This document shows positions 1 to 10,095 of a stretch of DNA of 64,000 nt, piece after piece. Position 1 is the first letter of the stretch. The number at the start of each line of letters is the position of its first letter. A program made the translations under genes and the position numbers. A model generated the notes under the pieces. It ran no database searches and was not told where the DNA came from. It was given only the letters and a program-made list of their open reading frames with translations. Source of the stretch: Paraburkholderia sp. BL21I4N1 (GTDB taxonomy: Bacteria; Pseudomonadota; Gammaproteobacteria; Burkholderiales; Burkholderiaceae); the NCBI RefSeq assembly GCF_002973525.1, contig NZ_PVEN01000003.1, positions 124,001-188,000 of the forward strand, in the 5' to 3' direction.

Positions 1-1
1 G

Positions 2-385
2 TACGTCGAGATTCATATCAAGCAGCACTCGGTGTTCGAGCGCGACGGCGACGATCTGCATTGCCAGATGCCGATTCCGTTCACCACCGCGGCGCTCGGC
101 GGCGAGATTGAAGTGCCGACCCTCGCGGGCCGCGCCAGCTTCACGGTTCCGGAAGGCACGCAGTCGGGCAAGACATTCCGTCTGCGCGGCAAGGGCATCA
201 AGGGGCTGCGTTCGAGCATTGCCGGCGATCTGTACGTGCACGTGCAAGTCGAAACGCCGGTCAAGCTCACCGACTCGCAGCGCGAATTGCTTCAGCAGTT
301 CGAAAAGGCGTTGGTGGAAGGCGGCTCGCGGCATAGCCCGCAAAGCAAGAGTTGGTTCGACCGGGTGAAGAGCTTCTTCGATTAA
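2..385 (+). CDS. dnaJ: Chaperone protein DnaJ, C-terminal part (gene enters from left edge)
   Basis: Only the last 127 codons are visible; the frame is open from base 2. They contain the second client-binding beta domain of a type I Hsp40: the [13 protein letters not shown] segment, the [15 protein letters not shown] strand-turn and the dimerisation tail ending [11 protein letters not shown]. DnaJ delivers unfolded proteins to DnaK and stimulates its ATPase in the cytoplasm. The J domain and zinc fingers lie outside the window, so the call rests on the C-terminal domain. Only 7 bases separate its stop from the next possible start, and no terminator lies between them. Confidence 0.95.
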   Translation, partial: YVEIHIKQHSVFERDGDDLHCQMPIPFTTAALGGEIEVPTLAGRASFTVPEGTQSGKTFRLRGKGIKGLRSSIAGDLYVHVQVETPVKLTDSQRELLQQFEKALVEGGSRHSPQSKSWFDRVKSFFD

Positions 386-392
386 TGGCGGT

Positions 393-2306
393 TTGAAGTT
401 GGCGGTAAGCATGACGGCAGATGAGCGCGACGCGGTCTTCGCGTTGCTCGACGATTGCGACGCGACGGCGGCGCGCCGTTCGAGTCGTCTGTACACGGGT
501 TTTGTGCGGGAACGGGTGTGCGGGGATGCCGCGCAACTCGAAGCCGTATGCGAGTCCGTGGTGGCGGATACCTTGCGTGGTTTGCATGCCGTCGTGCTCG
601 CCGATTATGAGTTTGGGCGAAATCTTCTCAACGGAGATTCGCGTCCGCTTCCTAAAACGCAGCGTGGTGATGCCACGCTGCGTTTTTTATTGTTCGAACG
701 CTGCGAGAAGCGCTCCCGCGAAGAAGTCGACGCGTGGTTGACGGCGCGTGATGGCGGCGCGACCGAGCCTTCGGTGGCGGGCACGGCGAACGTGCGCGCG
801 AGTGTGGAGCGCGCGCAATTCGACGCGGCAATCGCCGCGATTCACGACGCGCTACGCGCGGGCAATTCCTACCAGGTCAACTACACGTACCGGCTCGGCT
901 TCGACGTGTTCGGGTCGCCTGTCGCGCTATATCGGCGGTTGAGGGCGCGGCAACCGGTGCCGTTCGGTGCGTTGATCGCGTTGCCGGGAAGCCAATGGGT
1001 GCTGTCGTGTTCGCCGGAGCTTTTCATCGAAAAAGACGGCGCGATGCTGCGTGCGCGGCCGATGAAAGGCACCGCACCCCGCTCGGATGATCCGCGGGCT
1101 GACCAGGCGGCCGCCGAGTTTCTCCGCAACGATCCGAAGAACCGCGCCGAGAACGTCATGATCGTGGATCTGTTGCGCAACGATCTGTCGCGCGTCGCGC
1201 AAACGGGCTCGGTCAAGGTGCCTGCGTTGTTTTCGGTCGAGCCGTATGCGTCGGTCTGGCAGATGACGTCGACAGTGGAGGCCAGCTTGCGGCCCGACAC
1301 CTCGTTCGCCGGCGTTCTGCGCGCGTTGTTTCCGTGCGGGTCGATCACCGGCGCGCCGAAGCATCGGACGATGCAGTTGATCGACGAACTCGAAAGCACG
1401 CCGCGCGGGCTGTATACCGGCGCGATTGGCTGGCTCGACGCGCCCACGGTAGCCGCGCCAGCGGAAAACCCGGCCCTGTGTGGCGATTTCTGCCTCTCCG
1501 TCGCGATCCGTACGTTGACGCTGAGCCATGCCGCGCGAACGGGCGAACTGCAAGGCTCGATGGGTGTCGGCGCGGGCATCGTCCTCGACAGCGTGGCCGC
1601 CGACGAATTCGCGGAGTGTCAATTGAAAGCCAGTTTTCTGACCGGCGCCGAGCCGGGCTTCGACCTGTTCGAAACGATGCACGCCACGCGCGAGGAGGGT
1701 GTGCGGCATCTGTCGCGTCATCTCGAACGGTTGTCGCGCAGCGCGGCAACGTTGGGTTTCAATTTCGGCGACGAAAAGCGGATTCGCGCGCAAATCATCG
1801 GGACGTGTGAATCGTTGCCGGCAAACACACCGCATCGCATGCGGCTTGCGCTCAGCAAGAACGGCGCGATCCACATCACTGCCGCGCTACTGACGCCGCT
1901 GTCGGACCCGACGGTCGGTGTGCTGCTGGCTTCAGACCAACACTTCCCCACAACCGAAGCCGACGATCCGCTGCTGCACCACAAAACCACCCGTCGTGCC
2001 GAATACGATCGCGGCTGGCGCGAAGCCGAGGTGAAGGGCGCATTCGACACGCTGTTCTTCAACGAGCGAGGCGAGTTGACCGAAGGCGGCCGGACGAATG
2101 TCTTTGTGAAACTGGCGGGGCGGTGGTGGACACCGCCGCTCGCGTCCGGCGTGCTGCCCGGCGTGATGCGCAGCGTTCTGCTCGAAGAAGACGCAGCGCT
2201 GCAAGCGGCTGAGAAAGTGCTGACGCAAGCGGACGTGATGAACGCCGAAGCGCTGTTGATCTGCAACGCATTGCGCGGCGCATTGCCGGCGCGGCTTGTC
2301 CGGTAG
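393..2306 (+). CDS. pabB: Bifunctional aminodeoxychorismate synthase component I / 4-amino-4-deoxychorismate lyase
   Basis: Fusion of two steps of 4-aminobenzoate (folate) synthesis. Residues about 1-410 are a chorismate-binding domain; SYQVNYTYRL, the PMKGTAPR loop, ENVMIVDLLRNDLSRV and FPCGSITGAPK are hallmark motifs. Residues about 430-637 are a fold-type IV PLP enzyme equivalent to PabC: HHKTTRR carries the likely PLP lysine (K531), and the ELTEGGRTNVF motif follows. The glutaminase subunit (PabA) is not in view. The frame opens at TTG 393; ATG 411, six codons in, is an equally possible start and neither has a strong ribosome site. A perfect terminator-like hairpin lies inside the coding sequence at 654-688. 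Confidence 0.93.
   Translation: MKLAVSMTADERDAVFALLDDCDATAARRSSRLYTGFVRERVCGDAAQLEAVCESVVADTLRGLHAVVLADYEFGRNLLNGDSRPLPKTQRGDATLRFLLFERCEKRSREEVDAWLTARDGGATEPSVAGTANVRASVERAQFDAAIAAIHDALRAGNSYQVNYTYRLGFDVFGSPVALYRRLRARQPVPFGALIALPGSQWVLSCSPELFIEKDGAMLRARPMKGTAPRSDDPRADQAAAEFLRNDPKNRAENVMIVDLLRNDLSRVAQTGSVKVPALFSVEPYASVWQMTSTVEASLRPDTSFAGVLRALFPCGSITGAPKHRTMQLIDELESTPRGLYTGAIGWLDAPTVAAPAENPALCGDFCLSVAIRTLTLSHAARTGELQGSMGVGAGIVLDSVAADEFAECQLKASFLTGAEPGFDLFETMHATREEGVRHLSRHLERLSRSAATLGFNFGDEKRIRAQIIGTCESLPANTPHRMRLALSKNGAIHITAALLTPLSDPTVGVLLASDQHFPTTEADDPLLHHKTTRRAEYDRGWREAEVKGAFDTLFFNERGELTEGGRTNVFVKLAGRWWTPPLASGVLPGVMRSVLLEEDAALQAAEKVLTQADVMNAEALLICNALRGALPARLVR
654..688 (+). terminator. Intrinsic-terminator-like hairpin inside pabB
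   Basis: A 14-base arm at 654-667 (aaaacgcagcgtgg) is exactly complementary to 673-686, with a five-base loop and a run of six T at 683-688. It has the full form of a rho-independent terminator on the coding strand, yet it encodes codons 88-99 of pabB in frame. The bases are certain. Whether it stops dnaJ read-through, attenuates pabB or is inactive cannot be told from sequence. Confidence 0.7.
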
Positions 2307-2469
2307 ATCGCGAGCGGAGCGCCTCGGCGAATATCGAGGCGTCACAGGCCGCTCGCCGGAACGTGGGCTTCGGCGCCGAATCGCTTACGGCACGCGTGAA
2401 CCTGAGCGCATCGCACCCCACAAACTCCCGTGCGACACAGCGATCAAGCCGCCGACAGCTCAACAAAAA

Positions 2470-3285
2470 TCAGAATTGATGCTCGGCGCCAGGAAACGTC
2501 CCATCCTTCACCGCATGCACATACGCTTCCACTGCGGCCTGAATGTTCGGCTGCCCTTGCATGAAATCCTTCACGAAGCGCGGCCGCTTGCCGGGGAAAA
2601 TCCCCAGCATGTCGTGTAGCACCAGCACCTGACCTGAGCATTCCACACCGGCGCCGATGCCGATCGTCGGAATTCGCACCTGCTTCGTGACTTCGGTGCC
2701 GAGCAGCGACGGCACGGCTTCGATCACGATCAATTGCGCGCCGGCGGCCTCGACGGCGAGTGAATCGCGCAGCAACTGGCTCGCGCCGGCCTCGGTCTTG
2801 CCCTGCACCTTGAAGCCGCCGAACGCATGCACCGATTGCGGCGTCAGCCCGACGTGCGCGCACACGGGAATCGACCGTTCGACCAGAAAGCGCACGGTGT
2901 CGGCGAGCCATTCGCCGCCTTCGAGCTTCACCATCTGCGCGCCGACGCGCATCAATTCCACCGAGTTCTTGAACGCCTCTTCCGGCGTGCCGTACGTGCC
3001 GAACGGCAAGTCGGCCACCACCAGCGCCGACGGACGCACACGCGCCACACAGGCCGTGTGATACGCGATGTCGGCAAGCGTGACCGGCAGCGTCGTGGTT
3101 TGTCCTTGCAGCACGTTGCCGAGGGAGTCGCCGATCAACAGCACGTCGACGCCCGCGCGGTCCAGCAGCGCGGAAAAGCTCGCGTCGTAGCAGGTGAGCA
3201 TCGCGATTTTTTCACCGGCGTCGCGCATTGCCTGCAGCTTCGGCACGGTGATGGCGTTGCGGCTCGCTTCCTGCAAATAGGTCAT
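2470..3285 (-). CDS. panB: 3-methyl-2-oxobutanoate hydroxymethyltransferase
   Basis: Ketopantoate hydroxymethyltransferase: moves a one-carbon unit from methylene-tetrahydrofolate to alpha-ketoisovalerate, the first committed step of pantothenate/CoA synthesis. It has 271 residues, the usual length. Family motifs are clear: [20 protein letters not shown], the metal-binding [39 protein letters not shown] and the [20 protein letters not shown] loop. It is the last gene of a leftward run (hda to panB), 35 bases after the deoxynucleoside kinase gene, which places two folate-linked genes (folK, panB) together. Confidence 0.96.
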   Translation of the reverse strand: MTYLQEASRNAITVPKLQAMRDAGEKIAMLTCYDASFSALLDRAGVDVLLIGDSLGNVLQGQTTTLPVTLADIAYHTACVARVRPSALVVADLPFGTYGTPEEAFKNSVELMRVGAQMVKLEGGEWLADTVRFLVERSIPVCAHVGLTPQSVHAFGGFKVQGKTEAGASQLLRDSLAVEAAGAQLIVIEAVPSLLGTEVTKQVRIPTIGIGAGVECSGQVLVLHDMLGIFPGKRPRFVKDFMQGQPNIQAAVEAYVHAVKDGTFPGAEHQF

Positions 3286-3320
3286 GGGTCAATCCGTTGG
3301 AAAAGAGGAGGCGGCGTCGC

Positions 3321-4001
3321 TTACAGCGACGTGCCTTTGACAAAGAATTCCTTGCGACCGCGCATGGTTTCGATGCGTTCGGCGAGTAGCGCAAGGTCCG
3401 CGTCGGAGTCGAGCGGATTCAGATGTTCGGCGTTGACCGTCAGCACGGGCGTGCGGTCGTAATGATAGAAAAACTCGTTGTACGCGTCGCACAGTGCATG
3501 CAGATAGGCGTCAGAAATTTGCAGTTCCATCGGCACCGCGCGTTTCTGGATGCGCGCGAACAGCACTTCGGGACTGGCCTGCAAATAGACCACGAAATCC
3601 GGCGCCGGCGCGTTGACCTCGAGCCGGGCGGCGAGCGCGCGATACAGTTGCCACTCGTCTTCCTGCAGCGTCAGACGCGCGAAGATATCGTTCTTCTGCG
3701 TCATGAAATCGGCGATCAGCGGCGTGCCGGACACTTGCGCCGCGGCGACTTCCTGCGCCTGTTGCGCGCGTTGTAACGCGAAGTGCAATTGCGCGGGCAA
3801 CGCGTAACGTGCGGTGTCGCGGTAAAAGCGTTCGAGGAAAGGATTGTCCTGCGGACGCTCGAATAATTCCTGCATCGACCAGCGTTGCGCGAGGCGCCGC
3901 GCCAGCGACGTTTTACCGACGCCAATCGGCCCTTCGATCGCGAGATAGCCGAACGGCGGCCGCAGGTGCGGCGCGGTGACGGTGAGCGGTGGCGAGTTCA
4001 T
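3321..4001 (-). CDS. Deoxynucleoside kinase (deoxyadenosine/deoxyguanosine kinase family)
   Basis: P-loop kinase of 226 residues. Walker A is GPIGVGKTS (residues 24-32), followed by a lid-type helical core with IADFMTQKNDIFA and YLQASPEVLFARIQKR, typical of the dNK/thymidine kinase 2-like family that phosphorylates salvaged deoxynucleosides. The substrate cannot be fixed from sequence; dAdo or dGuo is likely by analogy with bacterial relatives. Its start overlaps the folK stop by four bases (ATGA), so translation is probably coupled. Confidence 0.88.
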   Translation of the reverse strand: MNSPPLTVTAPHLRPPFGYLAIEGPIGVGKTSLARRLAQRWSMQELFERPQDNPFLERFYRDTARYALPAQLHFALQRAQQAQEVAAAQVSGTPLIADFMTQKNDIFARLTLQEDEWQLYRALAARLEVNAPAPDFVVYLQASPEVLFARIQKRAVPMELQISDAYLHALCDAYNEFFYHYDRTPVLTVNAEHLNPLDSDADLALLAERIETMRGRKEFFVKGTSL

Positions 4002-4546
4002 TCGCAGCGGCCTTTGCCGGGCGCATTTTCAGCGGCGGTCAATGCGTTGAGCATAGGGCACTGACACGGCCCCTTCACCTTTTCGATGCGTTGATCGCTC
4101 ACACCGGGCAGCAGTGCGTCGGCGCGGCCGTGTTGCGGGATGATGAGCGTCGGGTCGATTTCGACCAACGGCACGAGCACGAAAGCCCGTTCGATCAAAC
4201 GCGGATGCGGCACGATCAGATCGGCTTCGTCGATCGATTGATCGCCGAACAGCAGGATGTCGAGATCGAGTGTGCGCGGGGCATTGCGAAATGGCCGCTC
4301 GCGGCCGAACTGATGCTCGATCTTGTGGCACAGCGCCAGCAGATGGCGCACGGGGAGCGTCGTGTCGACCTTCACGACGCAGTTGAAATAGTCGTCACCG
4401 CCCGCGTCGATCGGGGCAGTGCGATACAGGCTCGACTTGGCGAGCACGGAGATGGTGTGCTGTTGTGCGAGGCACACCACCGCGTCTTTCAGGGTCTGGC
4501 GCGCGTCCCCGAGATTCGCGCCGAGGCCGAGATAAGCAACCGTCAT
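3998..4546 (-). CDS. folK: 2-amino-4-hydroxy-6-hydroxymethyldihydropteridine diphosphokinase (HPPK)
   Basis: Transfers pyrophosphate from ATP to 6-hydroxymethyl-7,8-dihydropterin, the step before dihydropteroate synthase. 182 residues. Motifs: YLGLGANLGDARQTL at the N-terminus, SSLYRTAPIDA, then the ATP/Mg motif RTLDLDILLFGD and IVPHPRLIERAFVLVPL. It sits between pcnB and the deoxynucleoside kinase gene in a leftward operon. The C-terminal 20 residues are less conserved and end in a basic tail. Confidence 0.96.
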   Translation of the reverse strand: MTVAYLGLGANLGDARQTLKDAVVCLAQQHTISVLAKSSLYRTAPIDAGGDDYFNCVVKVDTTLPVRHLLALCHKIEHQFGRERPFRNAPRTLDLDILLFGDQSIDEADLIVPHPRLIERAFVLVPLVEIDPTLIIPQHGRADALLPGVSDQRIEKVKGPCQCPMLNALTAAENAPGKGRCE

Positions 4547-4594
4547 GGCATAACTTCCTGCAACTATCGTTCGACGGCTTCAGCGAACGCTCTG

Positions 4595-6202
4595 TCAGTC
4601 TTCGTGCGGGCCATCGTGGTCCGCGCCGGTATCTGTGCGTTCGGCTGGCGTGCCGCCCTCCATTCCGTCGCCCGGCGCGCGGCTTCTGGCGCCACCGCCG
4701 CGCCGCCGTCGTTTTCGAGGGCTCCGGTCCTTCCCGCCTTGCGTGAGCAACGCTTCACGCGCGGCAATGTCTCCTTCAATGAACTCCGTCCACCACGCAC
4801 CGATCGACTCGTCGAGTTCGCCCGATTGGCAGCGCAACAGGAGGAAATCATACCCCGCTCTAAATCTTTGGTGTTCCAGCAGCTTCAGCGCACTGCGGCC
4901 CGAGCGTTTTTCGAGGCGCAACTGGAGGCCCCAGATCTCGCGCATATCCGCCGAGAAGCGCTTGTGGATCGCGAGTTTCTCGGTTTGCATGTCGAGCACG
5001 TCGTCCATTGCGCGATGCAAGGCGGGGACCGGGTACTCGCCGTTCGCTTCAAATTTCTGCCAGCGCTGCTGCACGTCGTGCCACAGCAAGGTGGCGAACA
5101 GGAAGCCCGGCGATACCGGTTTGCCGGCGCGCACGCGGGCGTCCGTATTGTTCAACGCCAGCGTAATGAATTTTTCGCCGATGGGCTGTTCCAGCACCAC
5201 GTCGAGCAACGGCAGCAGGCCGTGATGCAGTCCTTCCTGACGCAGACGCTTCAGGCAGGCGAGTGCATGGCCCGACAGCATCAGCTTGAGCATCTCGTCG
5301 AACAGACGCGCGGCAGGCACGTTGTTGATCAGATCGGCCATCTCGGTGATCGGCGCACGGGTGCTGGTTTCGATCTCGAAGTCGAGCTTCGCCGCGAAAC
5401 GCACGACGCGCAGCATGCGCACCGGATCTTCGCGATAACGCGTGGCCGGGTCGCCGATCATGCGCAGCAGACGCGCGCGCATATCGGCCATGCCGTTGTG
5501 GTAATCCAGCACGGTTTGCGTGGCCGGATCGTAGTACATCGCGTTGATCGTGAAGTCGCGGCGAGTGGCGTCTTCGTGCTGCTCCCCCCACACGTTGTCG
5601 CGCAGCACGCGGCCGCTGGCGTCCACCGCGTGGGTACGGCGGTCGAGTTCGTCGCGCTTGAGGCGGCGGGCCGGCGGCGCGTCCGCCGCGGGCGGATCGA
5701 CCAAGGCGCGGAACGTGGAGGTTTCGATGATTTCCTGACCGAACTGCACGTGCACGATCTGAAACCGACGGCCGATAATGCGCGCGCGGCGGAACAGCTT
5801 CTGCACCTGTTCGGGCGTGGCGTCGGTCGCGACGTCGAAGTCTTTCGGCTTGATGCCGAGCAGCAGGTCGCGCACCGCACCGCCGACGATAAACGCGCGG
5901 TGCCCCGTCTGTTGCAGGCCTTCGGTCACGCGAATCGCGTTTCTCGAGATCAGCGACGGGTCGATGCCGTGGACGTCGTGCGGAATGATCACCGGCACGT
6001 CGGGATCGCGCGCCGCCTTGGCGGTCGACCCGGCGCGCGCGGGTTTGCGGCGCGCCTTGGTGGCGCCGGCGGCTTCGGGCGCGCCGGATCGGTTGCGTGC
6101 CGGTGCGCTGCCGGATTCGTCTGCTTCGGTGTCGGCGGGCGCGTTGTCGTCAGCGGGCGCCGAGTCCTGGCCGAATAGCTTGCGGATAAGTTTTTTGATC
6201 AC
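4595..6202 (-). CDS. pcnB: Polynucleotide adenylyltransferase (poly(A) polymerase I)
   Basis: Adds 3' poly(A) tails that mark RNAs for decay. 535 residues. After an Ala/Arg-rich N-terminal extension (to about residue 75) comes the class II nucleotidyltransferase head: GGAVRDLLLG, then the catalytic pair in PKDFDVATDA, and RRDFTINAMYYDPATQ, followed by the RNA/ATP-binding domain with ETSTRAPITEMADLI. The C-terminus is strongly basic (RSPRKRRRRGGG), as usual for PcnB rather than CCA-adding enzymes. Its ATG overlaps the stop of the upstream HAD gene by four bases. Confidence 0.95.
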   Translation of the reverse strand: MIKKLIRKLFGQDSAPADDNAPADTEADESGSAPARNRSGAPEAAGATKARRKPARAGSTAKAARDPDVPVIIPHDVHGIDPSLISRNAIRVTEGLQQTGHRAFIVGGAVRDLLLGIKPKDFDVATDATPEQVQKLFRRARIIGRRFQIVHVQFGQEIIETSTFRALVDPPAADAPPARRLKRDELDRRTHAVDASGRVLRDNVWGEQHEDATRRDFTINAMYYDPATQTVLDYHNGMADMRARLLRMIGDPATRYREDPVRMLRVVRFAAKLDFEIETSTRAPITEMADLINNVPAARLFDEMLKLMLSGHALACLKRLRQEGLHHGLLPLLDVVLEQPIGEKFITLALNNTDARVRAGKPVSPGFLFATLLWHDVQQRWQKFEANGEYPVPALHRAMDDVLDMQTEKLAIHKRFSADMREIWGLQLRLEKRSGRSALKLLEHQRFRAGYDFLLLRCQSGELDESIGAWWTEFIEGDIAAREALLTQGGKDRSPRKRRRRGGGARSRAPGDGMEGGTPAERTDTGADHDGPHED

Positions 6203-6885
6203 GTGGCTTGAAAGAGTTCGAGGATGCGCCAGCCTTTGGCCTGCGCATGGGCGCGCAATGTGTCGTCCGGGTTGGTCGCGATGGGATCGGTGACCTTCTC
6301 GAGCAGCGGGATGTCGTTGTGCGAGTCGCTATAGAAATAGCTGTGCTCGAAATCGCGCCAGGTCTTGCCGAGCGAGGCGAGCCACGCTTCAGTGCGGACG
6401 ATCTTGCCTTCCTTGTAGCTCGGCGTGCCGGTGGGGCGGCCGGTGTACGGCGAATGCGGCTGGCCGTCGACGGTTTCCGCCTCGCAGGCGATCAACGCGT
6501 CGACACCGAACGCCTGGGCGATCGGGCGAGTGATGAATTCGTTGGTGGCCGTGACCACGCAACAGAGGTCGCCGGCTTCACGGTGCTGCCTCACCAATTC
6601 CAGCGCGACCGGGAAAATGGCCGGCGTGATCACTTCATGCATGTACTGCGCGTGAAGGTCGGCGAGTTGCACGCGCGTGTATTTCGCGAGCGGCGTGAGC
6701 ATGGCGATCAGATAGGCGTGAATGTCGAGCTTGCCGGCTTTGTAGTCGGCGAAAAAGCGGTCGTTTTCACGGGCGAAGTTTTCGGCGTCGACCATGCCTT
6801 GTTTCACCATGAAGCGGCCCCATTCGTGGTCGCTGTCGGTGGGAATGAGCGTGTGGTCGAGATCGAAGAGTGCGAGATTAGCCAT
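6199..6885 (-). CDS. HAD-superfamily hydrolase, subfamily IB (SerB-like)
   Basis: Phosphatase-type HAD protein of 228 residues. Motif I is FDLDHTLIPTDSD (nucleophile D8, acid D10), motif II VVTATNEF, and motif III/IV EHSYFYSDSHNDIPLLEKV. This resembles the phosphoserine-phosphatase/CicA-like group, but the substrate is not determinable. It lies between hda and pcnB with overlaps of 8 and 4 bases, so it is a translationally coupled operon member. Confidence 0.88.
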   Translation of the reverse strand: MANLALFDLDHTLIPTDSDHEWGRFMVKQGMVDAENFARENDRFFADYKAGKLDIHAYLIAMLTPLAKYTRVQLADLHAQYMHEVITPAIFPVALELVRQHREAGDLCCVVTATNEFITRPIAQAFGVDALIACEAETVDGQPHSPYTGRPTGTPSYKEGKIVRTEAWLASLGKTWRDFEHSYFYSDSHNDIPLLEKVTDPIATNPDDTLRAHAQAKGWRILELFQAT

Positions 6886-7657
6886 GGGGGCCTATTTTAC
6901 TTGAAGCGGATGGCGCGGCGTGCGAACCGGTCTCCGGGCCGGCGGCCGGCGTGCCGCGCCGCTCTTCCGCGTCCGGCGAAGCCAGCATGGTGCGCAACAG
7001 CGGCAGCGTGACCGCGCGCTTCTGTTCGAGCGAAAAGCGGTCGAGCGCGTCGAGCAGCGCCATCAGGCTCGGCATGTCGCGCCGGAAATGCGTGAGCAGG
7101 TAGGCCGGCACGTCGTCGGCGAGCATGATGCCGCGCTCGCGCGCCGCGTGTTTCAGCACGGCGGCCTTGCCTTCGTCCGGCAGCGGCGCGAGATGGAACA
7201 CAAGGCCCCAGCCGAGGCGCGTGCGCAAATCCTCGCGCACCGTCATGCCGATCGGCGGCGCGTTGCCCGCGGCGACCAGCGCGCTGGTGGGATGCGCGCG
7301 CACTTCGTTGAACAGGTTGAAGACGGCGATCTGCTGGGCGGCGGATAGGGCGTCGCAATCGTCGATCGCATACAGCGCGACGCGCGGGTCGAAGCTGAAC
7401 GCGGCAAGACTGCTTTGCGGGCCGGCAAAGCGTGCGTGGCCCGGCGACGCTTCGTGCACGAGTGCCTGCAACAGATGCGTGCGGCCACTACCGGACTCGC
7501 CCCACACGTAGAACGTGCGATCGGCGACCGGGCCGGCGGCAAGCGCGTTGTCGAGCTCACGCAGACGCGTGACCAGCTCGGCGTTGGCGCCGGCGAAAAA
7601 ATTGTCGAATGTCGATGGCGGCGGGGTGCCGAGATCGAGCGTCAGTTGACGAAGCAC
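6878..7657 (-). CDS. hda: DnaA regulatory inactivator Hda
   Basis: AAA+ protein homologous to DnaA domain III. With the beta clamp it stimulates hydrolysis of DnaA-ATP after initiation. 259 residues. It begins MLRQLTLDLGTPPPSTFDNF; the QLTLDLG stretch fits the N-terminal clamp-binding peptide of Hda. The P-loop is WGESGSGRTHLLQAL, with Arg where most P-loops have Lys, as commonly seen in this family. YAIDDCDAL is the Walker B. The DnaA-type DNA-binding domain IV is absent, which separates it from DnaA. Residues after 235 are a Gly/Ala-rich tail. It heads the hda-HAD-pcnB-folK-dck-panB run. Confidence 0.92.
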   Translation of the reverse strand: MLRQLTLDLGTPPPSTFDNFFAGANAELVTRLRELDNALAAGPVADRTFYVWGESGSGRTHLLQALVHEASPGHARFAGPQSSLAAFSFDPRVALYAIDDCDALSAAQQIAVFNLFNEVRAHPTSALVAAGNAPPIGMTVREDLRTRLGWGLVFHLAPLPDEGKAAVLKHAARERGIMLADDVPAYLLTHFRRDMPSLMALLDALDRFSLEQKRAVTLPLLRTMLASPDAEERRGTPAAGPETGSHAAPSASSKIGPHG

Positions 7658-7739
7658 AGTAGCTCAATGCCGAAAATGAGGCCGGAAAAAGGCCGAAAAA
7701 CAAAGCCGGAAAACGCGGCCGAAAAAGACGCTATACCGC

Positions 7740-7765
7740 GGTTGGCCCGGATTTCCGGGCCAACC
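7740..7765. repeat. Inverted repeat between perM and hda
   Basis: An 11-base perfect stem (ggttggcccgg / ccgggccaacc) with an ATTT loop lies 15 bases beyond the perM stop. No T-run adjoins it on the perM strand; the nearest T-rich stretch comes after a further 10-15 bases. It may be a weak terminator or mRNA-end hairpin. Next to it, at about 7680-7728, the motif gccg(g)aaaa recurs four times. Confidence 0.5.
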
Positions 7766-7780
7766 AAGCTCAATCAGCAA

Positions 7781-8857
7781 TCAGTTGTTGTACAGCGTGC
7801 TCGCCAGATAGCTTTGCCGCAACTCGCGCACGGCCACCGAGAGGATCGCGCTCACCGGCAACGCGAGCAACACGCCGAAAAAACCGAACAGCTGACCGAA
7901 CGCGAGCAACGCGAAAATGACCGCGAGCGGGTGCAAGCCGATCCGTTCCCCGACCAGGCGCGGCGTCAGATAAAAACTCTCGACGATCTGGCCGAAGCCG
8001 TAAATCAGCGCGACCGCCCCGAAACCGTACCAGGTGCCGAACTGTAGCAGGGCCGCAAGCAGCGCCAGCGCCAGACCGGTCGCGAATCCGATATACGGGA
8101 TGAACACCGCGATCCCGGTGAAAATGCCGACCGGCAAAGCAATCTCGAACCCGGCGATGGTCAGCGCGATCGCGTAGTACACGGCCAGCACCGCCATCAC
8201 GAGCAACTGGCCGCGCAGGTATTGCGACAGCATCTGGTCCATGTCGCGCGCGAGTTGCAGCGTCTTGTCGAGCCAGCGGCGCGGCACCACGCTTTGCAGG
8301 CGCACCAGCATGCGGTTCCAGTCGTACAGCAGATAGAACAGCACGAGCGGCACCATCACCAGATTGCCGACCACCGTCATCATCAGGTTGCCGCTGGTGC
8401 GGATCGAGGTCCACGCATACAGGGCGACGGTTTGCGCGCTGCCTTCGAGCTGGCCCATGACGAGATCGCGGATGCTGGCGAAATCGAGTGAGTCGGCGAG
8501 ACCCAGCAGCGCCAGCTTGGGTTGCAGCCACGCGCTCACATGCGCGAACAGCACCGGCACCTGCTGGCGCAATTGCGGCCCTTCCTTCTGGATCACCGCG
8601 AGCACGAGCAGCACGAGCAGGGTCATGAGCAACGAGAAAACCAGCATCATCAGCAGGGCGGCGAGGCCGCGCGGCACGCGCCGGCGCACCATCCAGGCCA
8701 CACCCGGCTGCAGAATGTACGCGAGAATGGCGCCGAGCAGAAATGGCGTGAGCACCGGACTCAGCAGCCACAGCAGAATGCCGACGCCCAGTGCGATGGC
8801 GAGCCAGACGAAGGCGCGGCGCTGAACGGGCGTCAGAATCGAGGAGTTCTGTTGCAA
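7781..8857 (-). CDS. AI-2E family transporter (PerM/YdgG-type membrane protein)
   Basis: 358-residue polytopic inner-membrane protein. There are about seven to eight hydrophobic spans: a pair near residues 12-50, one at 65-85, a soluble loop, then spans clustered at 155-175, 210-290 and 305-340. The C-terminal PVGIFTGIAVFIPYIGFATG and FYLTPRLVGERIGLHPL are family hallmarks. Members are proposed to export autoinducer-2 or act as cation/proton antiporters; the substrate here is unknown. It precedes hda on the same strand by about 120 bases and is divergent from purM. Confidence 0.88.
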   Translation of the reverse strand: MQQNSSILTPVQRRAFVWLAIALGVGILLWLLSPVLTPFLLGAILAYILQPGVAWMVRRRVPRGLAALLMMLVFSLLMTLLVLLVLAVIQKEGPQLRQQVPVLFAHVSAWLQPKLALLGLADSLDFASIRDLVMGQLEGSAQTVALYAWTSIRTSGNLMMTVVGNLVMVPLVLFYLLYDWNRMLVRLQSVVPRRWLDKTLQLARDMDQMLSQYLRGQLLVMAVLAVYYAIALTIAGFEIALPVGIFTGIAVFIPYIGFATGLALALLAALLQFGTWYGFGAVALIYGFGQIVESFYLTPRLVGERIGLHPLAVIFALLAFGQLFGFFGVLLALPVSAILSVAVRELRQSYLASTLYNN

Positions 8858-8919
8858 AGTTTGCTTCCCAGGTGTCGTCGGACCGGATTAATCAAATTCC
8901 AGCCAGCCGGCCGGCATCG

Positions 8920-8938
8920 GGTAAAATCGCATTTTACC
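8920..8938. promoter_or_regulatory. Palindrome upstream of purM
   Basis: ggtaaaat-cgc-attttacc is an 8-base perfect inverted repeat 19 bases before the purM ATG, in the perM/purM divergent gap. It contains TAAAAT, which could serve as a -10 element, so it may be a promoter-overlapping operator or a 5'-leader hairpin. The palindrome is certain and its role is a guess. Confidence 0.45.
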
Positions 8939-8957
8939 GACCTTCGAGCTCTTCCCC

Positions 8958-10025
<1,068 letters not shown>

Positions 10026-10095
10026 AGGCAGGTAGCCTGCGTGGCGTGTGATTAGCATGCGCCGCGCGGGTTTGAAATTTCAGTGTTTCAACGTT

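Noticed and set aside
3989..6178. A 729-codon plus-strand frame
   Set aside because: Entirely antisense to folK and pcnB, whose protein motifs are unambiguous.
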